Source of the DNA: Wolfiporia cocos
Taxonomy: Eukaryota > Basidiomycota > Agaricomycetes > Polyporales > Phaeolaceae
Length of the DNA: 64,000 nucleotides
Direction of reading: 5' to 3'
NCBI GenBank assembly: GCA_029448655.1
Contig: JACCLO010000005.1
Location: forward strand, 930,001-994,000
Made by a program: the position numbers and the translations under genes
Part shown: positions 34,985-46,875 of the stretch, piece after piece
Numbering within the stretch: position 1 is the first letter of the stretch
Layout: every line of letters starts with the position of its first letter
The notes under the pieces: model-generated
What the model saw: only the letters and a program-made list of their open reading frames with translations
The model's database searches: none
What the model was told of the DNA's origin: nothing

Positions 34985-36240
34985 ATTGCCCTCGGGTCCA
35001 GTGATCAGCATGTGCGTCCTGGCGTGAGTTCCGGGTACTTATTGAGCGTAGAAAGTGACAAAATGCGAGACTTACAAGTGAAGACTCAGCCGGGGAGCAA
35101 GTATCTATCTTCACTTGTCTGAGTCGAAACGCTTGTACTTCGCCTGCCTCCCTTAGGTGGTTGCGAGCATTCAGCCTGATCACAAACTTTGAATGAGCCC
35201 TTCCATGAAGAGGTACTGTCACTCACAACGCAAGGAACGAGTTGACGTAGACTCGAGTGACAATGAGACAATAATCTGGGATAACGGAAGGGGAGCAACT
35301 TACTTTTGCTGCCGATGAATTGGAATGCGATCTACAGATAGAGATAAATATCTGAGCCAAATTGAGCAGAAACATACTATGAGATTGGATCGTCACATCG
35401 GTTACTTCTGAGAAGACATCGCCACTCACAGTGGCCATCTGAAGAAGTTGAATTGTCCTACATTGGTGGTAGAATGTGAGATTCCGTTCAGTGTAATACA
35501 GATATGGTTGCATACGCTGTAAGAACTCCTCGTTCCACGAGATACCGGGTCAGCTTCACGACAATGGAATCCCTAAGCAGGAGAGCGGTCAGTCTCATAT
35601 TCGTGTATTCCGCATTCAGAAAGCACACACACTTGGAATATTGAATGCGTTTGACCTAGCGCACTCAAGCAGAGAGTGACGGTGATGCCGATATCTGTCA
35701 TGGAAGCAAGAACCATCTGGAGGATCGCGGGTATCTGAGAAGCGGGATGAGATTAGTCCGCGGATACCGAGTCTGTAGTGTACATACTGCACTCAGAGCA
35801 GGATTATAGGTGACAGACTTTGGGTTGGGGACTCCATAACCAGGTATGGTTCCACTCCCATCGCGGATTCTAAGGAGCATATCTTCGTCAAATCCGAGTA
35901 TTTGTGTCGTAGATCTAGTCTGTCACGCACGCAAAGGTTGCGTTAACTGGACAGGAGGTTTATTTGCATGATAAGTCAAGCCAAGGACGATATGATATCT
36001 GAACCAACTCACTGAGACCTGCGACTGGTAATAGGAACCTCAATAATGCGGATGATTTGTAAGTCCAGCTGCTAGACGTACCTAATGAGCCTATGGCGAG
36101 AAGAAGCTCCATCGAACGTGTCAGCCAAAAGTGAAACATCAAAAAATATAAAGAATGGAAGAATTACCAGCACCAATGTCAATGGCCTATGGTACCAAGT
36201 ACGTGCAGATGCTGTTGGAGATTTGATGAGTACGAGTGAA
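34985..36240 (-). pseudogene. DUF6534-like membrane protein gene, 5'-truncated (copy 2)
   Basis: Minus-strand counterpart of copy 1. The matching blocks are ASARTWYHRPLTLVLVILPF (about 36200-36145), the RIRDGSGTIPGYGVPNP block (about 35875-35820), MATVSGDVFSEVTDVTIQSHSMF (from 35438) and VTRVYVNSFLALLNARNHLREAGEV near 35225-35150. The N-terminal exons present in copy 1 at 21183-21500 are absent. Similarity stops near 36240, just before the 75 bp hairpin. Truncation plus in-frame stops make a working gene unlikely. Confidence 0.55.
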
Positions 36241-36254
36241 AGGCAGGAAGATTG

Positions 36255-36329
36255 GAAGGCAGAAGTGCTTCAATCTGATGGTTTACACTGCTGCAGTGTA
36301 AACCATCAGATTGAAGCACTTCTGCCTTC
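36255..36329. repeat. Perfect 75 bp hairpin (37 bp arms, 1 nt loop)
   Basis: Two 37 bp arms (GAAGGCAGAAGTGCTTCAAT... and its exact complement) meet at a single T at 36292. It lies exactly where similarity between the two DUF6534-like copies ends. The centre reads TACACTGC-T-GCAGTGTA; TACACTGC is also the outer end of the 3.4 kb inverted repeat. Confidence 0.9.
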
Positions 36330-37626
36330 AGACTCGTGTTGAGCGTTGCAATGTTGGGCGCTTCTTTCTTCTCCAATCGCCCGCATTTACCTCAACGTCT
36401 CGCAACGCTGTCTGCATCTGTATGCTCGTGCTCGCTGCGTTTTGTCTCGGGTCCTCATCTGCTGTAGACCGCGAAGACACCTTTGCCGTTCGCCTTGGTA
36501 TGTCGTCATATGGTTACTACTGACTATCTGCTTCTGTCTGGAGTCTTGCGTCAATGACTCCGCATTCTCCCAGTGTGCTCTTCCGATTTACCTCTTCGCA
36601 GCACTGTCGTATGCCTAAACTTGTCTAGTTCCCTCACTCAGATGTCGTTTGTGCTCAACCTCGCTAGTTCTTCTGATGCTGCTGTGTGATCACTACTTCC
36701 ACAAACGCTGATTCACCACTTCTACTCGCGGTCGCCACGGTCTTACTAAGGGATTATTCATGATTGCATGCGGAACCGTCGCCCGGGTTGTGCATGTCCT
36801 CAATCGTTTCCTCTTCTGACGCTGGACCGCTTCCCGAACTGAATTTACTCCATTAGAGGACGTTCCAATTCATACGCTCGAGAAGCCTCGTCCCGTCGCG
36901 TCTTCTCGTAGTGTGACTCTCATGTGGCCCCCCGATTTGGAACGCCATATGAACCTGCCATCCTGCATGGAGTCAGTGGGTCTCGGTTCTTGCTAATGGT
37001 GGGCATAACTACTCCTAAAACGCTCGTATTACAGCCGCAAATGGCTTTCCCGTCCGGATTGAAGTATACTCCGATGATTTGCTTGATACTACGATGTGCG
37101 GCGGTTGAAGTTCATGATAGATTTGGCACCTCGAAACCCTGAGAAGCTCACTTTTGTACAGTCTTACAAGACTGGCCCGTTATCAGTTTATCAGCTGCAC
37201 CACGATGCCCATCCCTTTGACGCAAGTTGTCCCTGCGCAATCACGTTCAGCGCCAGCTGCTGGCATTCGGCGTTGAAATTGAGATCCCAACGTCTCGAGG
37301 TGCGAGTGCGGCTCTGCCCCTGCACACTAAGATTTGTACGTGCCAACTTATAACCGTTGCTCCACATCTCCGCTACTAACCGCGAGCATCGAAAGTAGCC
37401 AATATCGCACTCTACGGCCCCGGCGGGTTGTGGTCCAGCAACCAAATTCCGCAATTATTCGTGGAAAAGCTTTCCCGACGTCGCGATAGGAAACAGTGCT
37501 TAGCTCGGCTTGCAAAGCGACCGTCATTGTCGCGTTGCATTCCAGCTGATCACCAATCAAGGTCATTCCGCACAGCAGCACTCTCATCGGTTCTTCTCTT
37601 CAAGCCATCGCTAGTCGCGGGGATTT
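36330..37626. other. Sequence upstream of the frameshifted MYND gene
   Basis: About 1.3 kb. Short plus-strand ORFs (for example 36924-37142 and 37096-37353) show no family motif. It may contain the former promoter of the MYND copy. Confidence 0.4.
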
Positions 37627-38777
37627 ATGCCTCATACGTGCATCGTATGCGGAACATCTGCGACGAAAAGATGCGGAGGGTGCACAATCACTACCGCGTG
37701 GTATTGCACTTCCGCTTGCCAGAAGTCGCATTGGGTTGAGCACATCTTTGCGTGCGAGAGATCACCTCTGCCGACTATCTCGCTCTCGACGTCCACCGCA
37801 TGCAGTTTCCCACTAGATCTCAAACGGTGATGGACTATGGCTTCAGCGAGCTGCTCAACATCAAGGATGTGGCGGTGCTCTTCCAATTGTACGTGACGCT
37901 TTTGGCCGATTTGGGCGTTTCCGCGAAGACGTTGCATAGCTGGCGCATCAGTGGCACACTTGCCGTGAACATCAAAATCACCTTCATGCGATCTCCCTCT
38001 CATTGCAGCAGCGATGTCTACACGTGGTTCCTGCGAAACCAGTACGTTTGGGATCAGTCAGCTGAACGCCCCGAAGATACCATTCCCAAAATGCTCCCTC
38101 CTCTTCTGCGCTATCTCGGACTTCCGACCTCGACCCCCATGTCCGAAATGGGGAAGATTGTTACTCCATGGCCGGCGCATGAGAGAGACTGTTACACGCT
38201 GTGCTTCTTGATCTTCGCAGGCTCGCGTCCGCCTAACTGCCTCTACCAATGGATCACCTTCGGGTTTTGCACGCTCGCGAATTACTCCGAGGAGCTGGAG
38301 CTTGCCAACATGTATCGCCACTTATTTGACCGGTGCACATTCCAGCAGCTCGCTGCTGCTTACGCGTCGACGACTCTCCTTGCTCTATTCGATCACGTCG
38401 GCTTCCAATTAGAGCGCAAACGGCTCTCACATTTGGAAGATGTGCTCTCCACGCCACAGGGCGAGGTGAAGAGTGTGTGGCATCTCAAGCGATACGTACT
38501 CTGCATGGAGAAGTTGAAGCTCGACTCGTCGGTTGCTATTGACTACGGCTTTGGCAATTGCCAGAGCCCAGAAGAGACGTTGGAACTCAATGAGCTCTAC
38601 CGAAATCTATTCCAAGCGCAAGGCATCACTAGCTTTGACCCCATTCGTCTCCACCACGCCGCTATGACTGGAAAGACATTCGAGTATGTTAGCAAGCTGA
38701 CGGAGTTCAGCAACCGTCAGAAGAGACTGTTCAGACGCTTGCTGAAGAATCCGCATCCATCTCCAGCAGCGGCCTGA
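37627..38777 (+). pseudogene. MYND zinc-finger protein gene with a frameshift
   Basis: The 5' ORF from 37627 encodes the MYND finger CIVCGTSATKRCGGCTITTAWYC and then CQKSHWVEHIFAC. After that cysteine the reading frame changes and the rest of the protein (REITSADYLALDVHRMQ to the stop at 38777) is in the +2 frame. The intact paralogue at 53509 has 12 nt between the corresponding Cys codon and the EIT codons, whereas here there are 2 nt: a 10 nt loss. No splice sites fit in this space. Downstream similarity is continuous, including FLRNQYVWD, LFDRCTFQQL, HLEDVLS, DYGFGNCQSP and SFDPIRLHHAAM. Recently broken gene, or a sequence error; MYND fingers bind proline-rich partners. Confidence 0.75.
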
Positions 38778-39119
38778 TTACTGTACGTATGACCTGCATA
38801 ATCCCAGTGTTCTTACCCGGTGAACTATAGTGGGTTCAACCGATCTCTTGAGTGTCTGCGTCGGCTACACGACTCAATGTTTTTCTCAATCTCGTACTCT
38901 TCATCCTTGGCCAGATCCGAAATGTCATGCGCTCATCATCCTGTCTAAGGTCAGGTAATACCATTCAGCATTCGTTGTCGCTCTCTGTACCATAGCGAAA
39001 TGCATATCGGCACTGCCTCTACGGTTCGGTCTACTACCAGCTGATATCCGTCATGTATACACTATAATGCATCCGTTGTCCCTGCGTCCAGAGTCCGAAT
39101 GCTACACAACGCGACACGC
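38778..39119. other. Intergenic sequence between MYND copy and SEC18
   Basis: 342 bp of convergent 3' flank. No exon or repeat recognised. Confidence 0.5.
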
Positions 39120-42100
39120 TTAGTAGCCCAATCCCATCAACGACTCTGTCAACCTCTCCGCGGCCGCATCTGGCTCCTGCTTCGACATCTCCACAATACT
39201 CAAGAGCTTCTTGATACCGATGTTCAGTCTAGATGTGCCCTCTTCCTCTTCGGCCTCTGCGGATCCGAAGCCTGCCTGCTCGAGCATGTGGATCGCGTTG
39301 CGGCGCTCCTGTGCGCTTGGGAACAGCTCGAGCTCCTCGAGAACGTGGTCGACCGCACGCAGGCTCGAGATTGGCGGCACCCGCAGCTCAGAGTCAAACG
39401 TCTCCGAGAGGCCAAGATCAGTGAGGACGGGCCTCAAAGAGGATGTCGCGAGGATGAGCAGGCGGCGTCCCTACTCGAGAATCAGTCACAGGCTGGACAA
39501 CATCCCGCAGTGATGACCCATACCTTTGGAGGCCGTCGCGCAAAGAGAACCATCAATGTCTGCAAAACCGTATTTGAGAAGCGCGGACCGATTGGTGTGA
39601 AGTCTAATACAAATAGCTCGTCAATCAAGCTATGCTGCGTAATAACTAAGTCACTGACCCAGCAGTCGCTCGAGATTGTCCACGACAATCACACTGAGCG
39701 GACTCTTGTAGCTGTCCGAGAAGACCTTGCTTATCGCAGCCACCTTCTGCGCCTCTGAGAAGCCGACCATGCTATCTGGCGAGAGTAGTTTCATGAATGG
39801 GTACTGTGACGCCTGCGCGATCGTCGCCGCCAGCGCAGTCTTGCCTGACCCTGGTGGGCCGTGTAGCAGAACGCTGACGAGCGGTGTCCGTGTGGACGTG
39901 CGGACTTGCTCAACGAACAGCTTGCCGGAGCGCAAGATGGCCTGTTGTGCGTCGATGAATTAGACGTGAGCAGAACGAGGATTGAAATTCCATACATCGA
40001 CGGTTGGGGCGAAGTGGATGATTCCATTCTCGACGACCTGCTCAAGCTCTTCCTTTGAGACACCGAAAGCAGGCTGCACTTCGTCGAGCGCGTTCATGAA
40101 GTCGTCCCGGTTGACGCGCAGGTTCTCGATATCGTCCGAGATGCCAGCCAGTGTCCCCACCTGCGTTGCCATACTCAGCATACACCTCACAACCATCTCA
40201 AACGAATTTCTACCTTCACATGCCGGCTGAACGAAAAACTCGTCGCACTCTTGACCAACCCACCGATCTCCGCACCCGAGAAGTTTTTCGTGAGTTGCGC
40301 GAGCTCCTCTAGGCTGACATCGGGCGCCATTACGCCGTTGTTGCGCATCTTTGTCGTGTGGATGTTTAGGATTTGCAGCCGGCCGTGCTCGTCGGGCAGC
40401 GAGATCTCCATGTGAACCTCAAGTCGCCCCGGACGGAGCAACGCCTCGTCTATCATGTCCAGCCGATTCGTCATCCCGATGATGAGGATGTTGTTCAGCT
40501 GGTCGACACCGTCCATCTAGTGAATACGCAGTCAGCTTGTGCAGGCTCAGGGGTCGCGATGGAACTATACCTTTGAGAGCAGCTGGTTGACGACGCTGTC
40601 GCCGACACCTGTGCCTCCGCCGGTTGAACCACGCTGCTTGCAGATCGCGTCGAGCTCATCAAAGATGATGATGTGCAGACCACTCTCGTCACCTTTGGCC
40701 TTGTACTAGAAACAACACGTTTACCGATTAGATCCTCCAGCGGTACGCCGAGCACAGACCTCCTTCTCCGCGTCCTCAAAGAGCTTACGAATATTCTCCT
40801 CGGATGCACCAACGTACTTGTTAAGGATCTCCGGCCCGTTAACAATTTTTGGCTCGCGGGCGTTCAGCATCTTTCCGATCTGCCGAGCCATTAAGGTTTT
40901 ACCCGTACCCGGGGGACCATGAAGCAGGATACCTGAAATCTATGAGTCGAAAACTACCATGACAAACAATGTGTTTTACCTTTGACATGCTGAATGCCAA
41001 GCTTCTCTACGAGTGCTGGTGGGAAGACGCGTGAAGCGAATGCACGACGGAATATGGCACTGAATTCCCGGTCCAGACCACCAATGCCCATATCCTCGAA
41101 CTTGAAATTGGGCGCCAGGATCGCATTCGGTGGTGCTCTGAATCAGCTTAGCACTGTGCGCTGACCCACAAGCGTAGTTGACTACACACTTCTTCGCACT
41201 CGATTTGATCTTGATCGCACTGTCTGCTGCCTTTATGAAGGTAATATCCGTCTTCTCCATCACAACACCCCAAGAGTGCTGTCCACCTGCGCCTCCGCCG
41301 GCGCGTGTGTCCGGTAGCTCTACAGGGTGGAAAGCCTTAACAACCGCCTTCAAGTTCTGGCCATGAAACTCGAATACAAGAATCTCGCCGACGGCGAGAA
41401 TGATCCCGCTGAACGCCTTCGCGAAGTTGTGCGCCATCTCGTCCGCGGAGAACTGCTCTGCAATCTCGTGTCCACGGCGGAGGAAGCCTACCTCTATATC
41501 AACCGACTGGAGGTAGAGTGGGTTGGGATGAAGCGGCTCGACGGTCACCTCGTCCCCAGAGAGGGAGAGTCCGATCCACTGCCGCTGGACAGCGGAGGCA
41601 CCTATGGTTCCCGGCGCGAGCTTCCCGGTGTTGTCATGTCTAAGGTAGCATCCAGTAAGTATACATCACATGAATCAAATCAGTGCTACGCGCGTCCTCG
41701 GATACACGTACAAGTGTGGACGAGGGATCTGACGTGCTGACGTGCTCACCGAGTAGTCAGGGGAAACGCCTGCTTCACGAGGACATGCTGGCCTTGCGAA
41801 AAGTCAGAAGGGTGCACAATGATGCAATTAGACAACGCGAGCATGTCGCTCGGGGCGGCAGCAACCGCGAAACTACACACCATATGAGTGTCAGAGAGTC
41901 ATTGTCAATGATTCCAATGAGTGTAACATACGCGCTGCCGGATCGCGACGACTGCCTCGGGTCGTGTCCTCGTTTCTCATATGCTCCGGCATTGTCGTAC
42001 CGTGGTGTGGGCACTCGAGAGCCATGTCCTCCTGCGTCGTAGTCGCGGTAGCCTCCGCCGGGAGGAAGACGCGAGTAAGGTGCTTGTGAGGGCGGCGGCG

Positions 42101-42131
42101 GCTGGTTGTTATTGGAGCGGAAGAAGCTCAT
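39120..42131 (-). CDS. SEC18: Vesicular-fusion ATPase Sec18/NSF
   Basis: AAA+ ATPase that disassembles SNARE complexes after membrane fusion, with alpha-SNAP as adaptor. Starts at 42131 (MSFFRSNNN) with a Gly/Tyr/Arg-rich N-tail. First exons 42131-41932, 41872-41750 and from 41639 join in phase and encode the N domain ([56 protein letters not shown]). D1 holds [24 protein letters not shown], Walker A GPPGTGKT, Walker [11 protein letters not shown], the [18 protein letters not shown] pore/loop region and [21 protein letters not shown]2 has GPPGSGKT and [12 protein letters not shown], then the C-terminal [12 protein letters not shown] segment and an acidic helix before the GLGY end. All expected modules are present. 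Divergent from eIF3m with 255 bp between the starts. Confidence 0.96.
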
Positions 42132-42386
42132 AGTGTTGTGAGCCCGGTAGCGTGTAATACAGTTACAGAGCTGTTTATATGCGATTGAAGCAGTATCGTG
42201 GTGATTCGTGTACAAGCGTGTGCAAGCGCGTGAGGAGCTGTACGCAGTATGGGCGTCTATAGGTGTTAGGCCCGATCTTGATCTGATCAACATTGTGCGA
42301 TTGCTCAATCTCGGAAAATACAGAGATTCCCACGCTTAGCCTTACTTACCGCCTCGAATTTCTGGCTTGCCGTAGACCTCATCAAA

Positions 42387-44031
42387 ATGTCGGCAACAGA
42401 CGCAGTCTCCATCTTCGCTGAGGGCACATATGCCGAGCAGGTGTGCTCTCTTTACATGCGATGCTAATGATATATTGACAATATTCCTAGATCCGCGAGC
42501 TCGTAGACTACATTGCGCGGAGCCGCCCAGAGGAGGAACGGCCGGCTTTCATCCAACCCTTCGTGGATGTTCTTGAGACAACGGAGAGCCAGGAGCCCAT
42601 TGAGGAGGATGAGGCACGACGGAAGAAGGTGTTAACGATGGTACTGGGTGAAGTTGAGGGGTTGGGAGATGGTTCAGACAAGGGTGCGTCCCATATACCG
42701 CTTCCTGGTAGTCCGACAGATTGACTTTGCAAGCGTGGTACACAGAAATTGAAGGTTTCTTCAACCTCCTAGTCTCACATTATATCGTCCTCCTCTCCGG
42801 CAATGCCGACGCGAAGGAACAACTTGCCGCCCTGCTGCAGACCATCGCCGCCTCCCCCGACCACACCCTCATCAAGTACCGGACGTATGCACGACCGTCC
42901 CCCGCCAGTCTTTGCGTCGAACTTATTTTTGTATTAGATTGTCGAACATCTTCAATGCTCTCCCCCGCCATTCAAGCCTCCGTTTGCTTGTGTACAAGAC
43001 CCTTCTAGAGCTCGCCAGTGCCCACGACGAGTTGGAGCTGCTCGGCCTCTCTCGCGTAGATGTCGAGAAGTGGCTCAGCGAGTGGGACGTGTCGCAGGAG
43101 GAGAAGAGTGCATTCCTCCAATCTATTGCGTCTGCGTACACGACGTGCGGCCAGCCGTGAGTCCAGTCTCTTTTGTGTCCAGACTTCAAGAGGCCTAACG
43201 CCCCCATAGAGAAGCGGCATACGAGTATTCGCTCTCCTACATTCGCTCTCTCTCGCCCTCCTCTCCCTCCGCACAGGCCGCTGCCGTAGACATCATCGTA
43301 GCCGCGCTCCGTCTTCCCACCCTCTTCGATTTCGATGCCGTCTTCCGTCTTGACGCCGTCGTTGCCGCGAAGGAGCACGAGCTCTTCTCCCTCCTGCAGA
43401 TTTTCCTCAACGACGGGCTCCCCGAGTATCGCGCGTGGGCGGAGACCCACCCGGACGTCTTCGCGAAATACGGTGCGTGCCATTGGCCGATATCATGCTC
43501 TCCCAGTTCCTTTGATAGACTGGTAAAACTTACAATGCGCGATTGGACAGATCTTGACCGGACGCAGCTCGAGCGCAAGATTAGGCTCCTTGGCCTCGCC
43601 ACGCTCGGATTCCAAAACATCGGCCGCGATCTGCCCTACGCGACAATCGCCTCGACGATCCAAGTCGAGCCCTCAGAGGTTGAGCGCTGGGTCATTGACG
43701 GTACGTCTTCTCGCCCTTATGCACACATCTCCACCTATAACATCCATCCGATTCAGTCATCCGTGCCGGCCTGCTCTCTGGGCGCCTCTCGCAGACCTCG
43801 CAGACCCTGCACATCACACGCGCCACGGTGCGCACCTTCGAGCGTCCGCAGTGGGAAGCACTCGAGAAGCGACTGTTGGCGTGGAAGGGCGGGCTCGCGA
43901 GCGTGCTTGATGTCGTCGCGGCTGCGCAGAAGAAGGGCGGTGCCGAGGCTGTGGCGAGCGCGAGCACTGCTGCTCCCGCGGGCATTGAGACCCCTGCACC
44001 CGCAGCACCACAGGCTGCTGCCGCTGCCTAG
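42387..44031 (+). CDS. Translation initiation factor eIF3 subunit M
   Basis: PCI-domain subunit of eIF3, which organises the 43S pre-initiation complex. Exons 42387-42440, 42491-42683, 42746-42884, 42938-43156, 43210-43472, 43551-43700 and 43757-44031 join in phase to 430 residues. N-terminal helices include EIEGFFNLLVSHYIVLLSGN and RLLVYKTLLELASAHDELELL. The PCI module covers about residues 200-360 with HELFSLLQIFLNDG, KIRLLGLATLGFQNIGRDLPYATIA, VEPSEVERWVIDVIRAGLLSGRLSQ and the VRTFERPQWEALEKRLLAWK winged-helix end, diagnostic for eIF3m. An Ala/Pro-rich tail closes the protein. Confidence 0.94.
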
Positions 44032-44217
44032 GCCTTAGAACGGGATTACATAGCTCACAGAAAACGGAACATGTGTGTTCCCAGCGATGTAGGGAAGCTA
44101 GCGATGTATTATGCTGTACGCCCGTGCGATTGTGGCTGGCAACGTCGACATCTCCGGCGGATTGCGAAGGCAATTGCGGCGTGGCCTAAGAGAGATGAAT
44201 CTATGTATATGGACGGA

Positions 44218-46481
44218 CTACCACTCTCCATCGAAGCCAATGAATCCTGCAGAAGACTCAGCCTTTGGCTAGCACGAATTGGGGGGAGCCATCTTACCAG
44301 TCAATAGGAACACTGGGAAAAAGCGCTTCTTCTCGAGTGAGGAACACCAGTTCCACGCACTCGTCAGCCGGCCGTCAATACATGAGCCCGCGTCAAAGTA
44401 ATTGCCTGCACCGGATCCGTCGAACCCGTGGCGGAAGAAGTCGCCCAGGATCTCGCGGCACAGCGAGTCGACGCTGCCGAATTCGTCCTCGATGTACGAC
44501 GCCAACGCAGGGTTCTCCGCTAGCCGCGGGATTTGCGCGAGGGCGTTGCAAATCGGGAGGAGGATGCGGTAGATCTGGGAGTATTTGTCTGCAAGATACA
44601 TTCAGCATCCGTGGTCTATGGACCGGGAGGACTGTACTTGCCGATGAACATGAGCGCGTTGGGTACATTGTGGTCGCCCATGTGGATGACGGAGGAGCCG
44701 ACCCATGAGCCGATGCTCTTCTGCGCCCTGTTGAGGATGACGTGCATCATGCGCGAGGTCTTGGGCGCAGCCTGCACGCGATTGAGACCCTGGCCGGTAT
44801 CACGCAGGCGGTAAGGCACATTTTCGGAGAGGAGGTCCTGCTCAGCAAGTGACCAAAGGTGGAACATGTCTAGAACACTGATGAGATTTGCGGAATAAAA
44901 CCAACAGCCATTGTACAGCTTACCGTGAAGGACTTCGCGCCACAACGTCAGACTCTGAATAACGTAGGCATACTGCTTCGAGTGATCGTGCGTCAACCGG
45001 GCACCACCCTTCCCGCTTCTAATCGCGAGGCTACTCTTCCCATCCTGCGCCTGCGTTGGATGGAAATACTTCTTCAGGTACGCGATCATCTTGTCGCACG
45101 GATCGCGGTTGACTCGTAGGAACGCGTGGTTGTCGCCAATGCTATATAAACACTGCCGGATCTGCTCCTGGGTGAGCCCCTTACGCCCGTACCGCGACGC
45201 AAGGGCCTCGATGGCGCGCTCCTTCGACTTTATGTCCCTCTGAATCTCTGGTCGCGAGCGGCCCTCGGCGTAGATCTCCTTTGTAGCGACAGCTATGAGG
45301 TCGTCGCGCAGGAGGTCTAACGAGTCGCATTCCTCTAGCACAGAGTAGACAGTTTTTATAGGCTTCACACAGCTGAAGCCAAGCAGCTCCTTCACCTCAG
45401 GCGTTTGGCTGTCCTAAGCAGTATCATCAGGATCTCATCAGGGCAACTACACAACAAAATCCTACCTGAAGTAGGTACATGAGTTTGCCGTATGTAGAGC
45501 GCATCTTGTCCGGGTTTGTGATTTTATGCCGTCTCCCCAGCTCGAAGATCTGCTGGTAAAAGTCCTCGTTCGCCGCAAAGTCGCGATCCTGGAATAGCTC
45601 TTGACCTTGCTTGTAGTCCGCAGAGAGGACAAGCCCTGACATGATCGCACACAGCTCACGAATCTGGTGTACGATCCGCTTCGCCTTGGTCAAACCAAAC
45701 CCAATGGTGTCGATCTTGTCGGTGTACTCCGACACACTCAGGGCTGCCTCGAGCAGCCGGAGGTATTTACGCTCGCCTAGCGCAAGACGCATGGGGATAT
45801 ACTTGGAGCGTTCCACAAACCAGTCACCGATGGTTGAGTTGGTTGCGCCTGCACTTTGTGCGGACTTCGCCTCGGTGGACGCTGCCGCAGGTTTCGAGAC
45901 GAGACTTTCCAGCTCTTCGTCGGAACCAGCGCTATCGTCGCCCTTGATAATATGTTCTAGTTGATAGCTGAGATATGAGGATGAAGTTAAAACGACTTAC
46001 AGCTGCTGCATCCCTCGGCTCAGCTTCCTTCCCCGCTGATGCAGGCGAGGCACTGTCAAGCTTGGCCTTCTTCTCCCGCCGTCCGGACAGTGGCTTTGTG
46101 GCATGTCTCTTCCGAGTGCCCTTGCGATGTTGCGCGGCAAAACAGACTTCACAGTAGTCGTCTGCGCAAGTCTCGCAATATACCTGAGCGGGCTGATCTG
46201 CACAAATATCCCAGAACTTAACAATCGTAATTCTTTCATGACAGTAGGGGATAATAGCACACACCTTCACATTCCACACAAAAACCCTGAGCTACGGCTG
46301 TGTCGTGGGACTCTTCGTCCCAGCCGCTTTCTGGCGTGTCCTTCGCGGTGGGATGTTCCAGGTCATGCTCACCGCTGAGAATGGTCTCTAAGGAGAAGCC
46401 AGGTGTAGAATTCTGTTTACCCTCAGTCGTTTCCTCTGTAGGAGTAGACTCCGAAGACATGTGGCGGACGTTAGTGGCCAA
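44218..46481 (-). CDS. B-box-like zinc finger / DUF2009 protein (UPF0652 family)
   Basis: Conserved fungal/plant family of unknown role. The start at 46481 (MATNVRHMSS) or 46460 (MSSESTPT) cannot be decided. The N-terminal acidic segment is followed by the zinc-finger pair FCVECE...DQPAQVYCETCADDYCEVCFAAQHRKGTRKRH. That arrangement is typical of UPF0652 proteins. After a KKAKLD linker comes the DUF2009 region: ERSKYIPMRLALGERKYLRLLEAAL, YGKLMYLLQDSQ, KTVYSVLEECDSLDLL, VLDMFHLWSLAEQDLLSENVPYRLRDTGQGLNRVQAAPK, GDHNVPNALMFIGKY and LDDEFGSV-like EDEFGSVDSLCREILGDFFRHGFDGSGAGNYFDAGSCIDGRLTSAWNWC. The last exon (44246-44218) adds the TGFIGFDGEW end, joined in phase 1. The RDTGQGLN motif is unusually well conserved and suggests an enzymatic or nucleotide-related role, unproven. 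Confidence 0.88.
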
Positions 46482-46875
46482 ATTCCAAGTGGCCGAGACC
46501 TGGTGGATTCAGAGGACAACAAAAAGTCTGCACACGTGGGGGCTTCCTGACATTGCCCCTTCGGCGTTCGGCCTGACACAGGTAATCCAATCGAACACCA
46601 CGACGCACAGCTTCAGCTTATTATTCAAGATGCAGTGCACAGGGAGCGACCAAGCAGCCGAAAGGGCGAACTAAGCCACAGCACGTATTACACGAGGACT
46701 AAGTAGTCCGGTCGGTGACCACCATAACGCTTCAATCGCCTGGTCAAATCAGACATCATAGTATATATTCTATTACCATCAGGACACCGAGCGAACGACG
46801 ATAAGAGAATCCAGATGATGTGCAAATGCACAAATAAATACAGGAGACATTATCACGAGGCTAGCGGTCATCGAT
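46482..46875. other. Intergenic region DUF2009 gene / TLS1 homologue
   Basis: 394 bp carrying the DUF2009 promoter and the 3' region of the next minus-strand gene. The short plus-strand ORF crossing the DUF2009 start is antisense and not supported. Confidence 0.45.
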
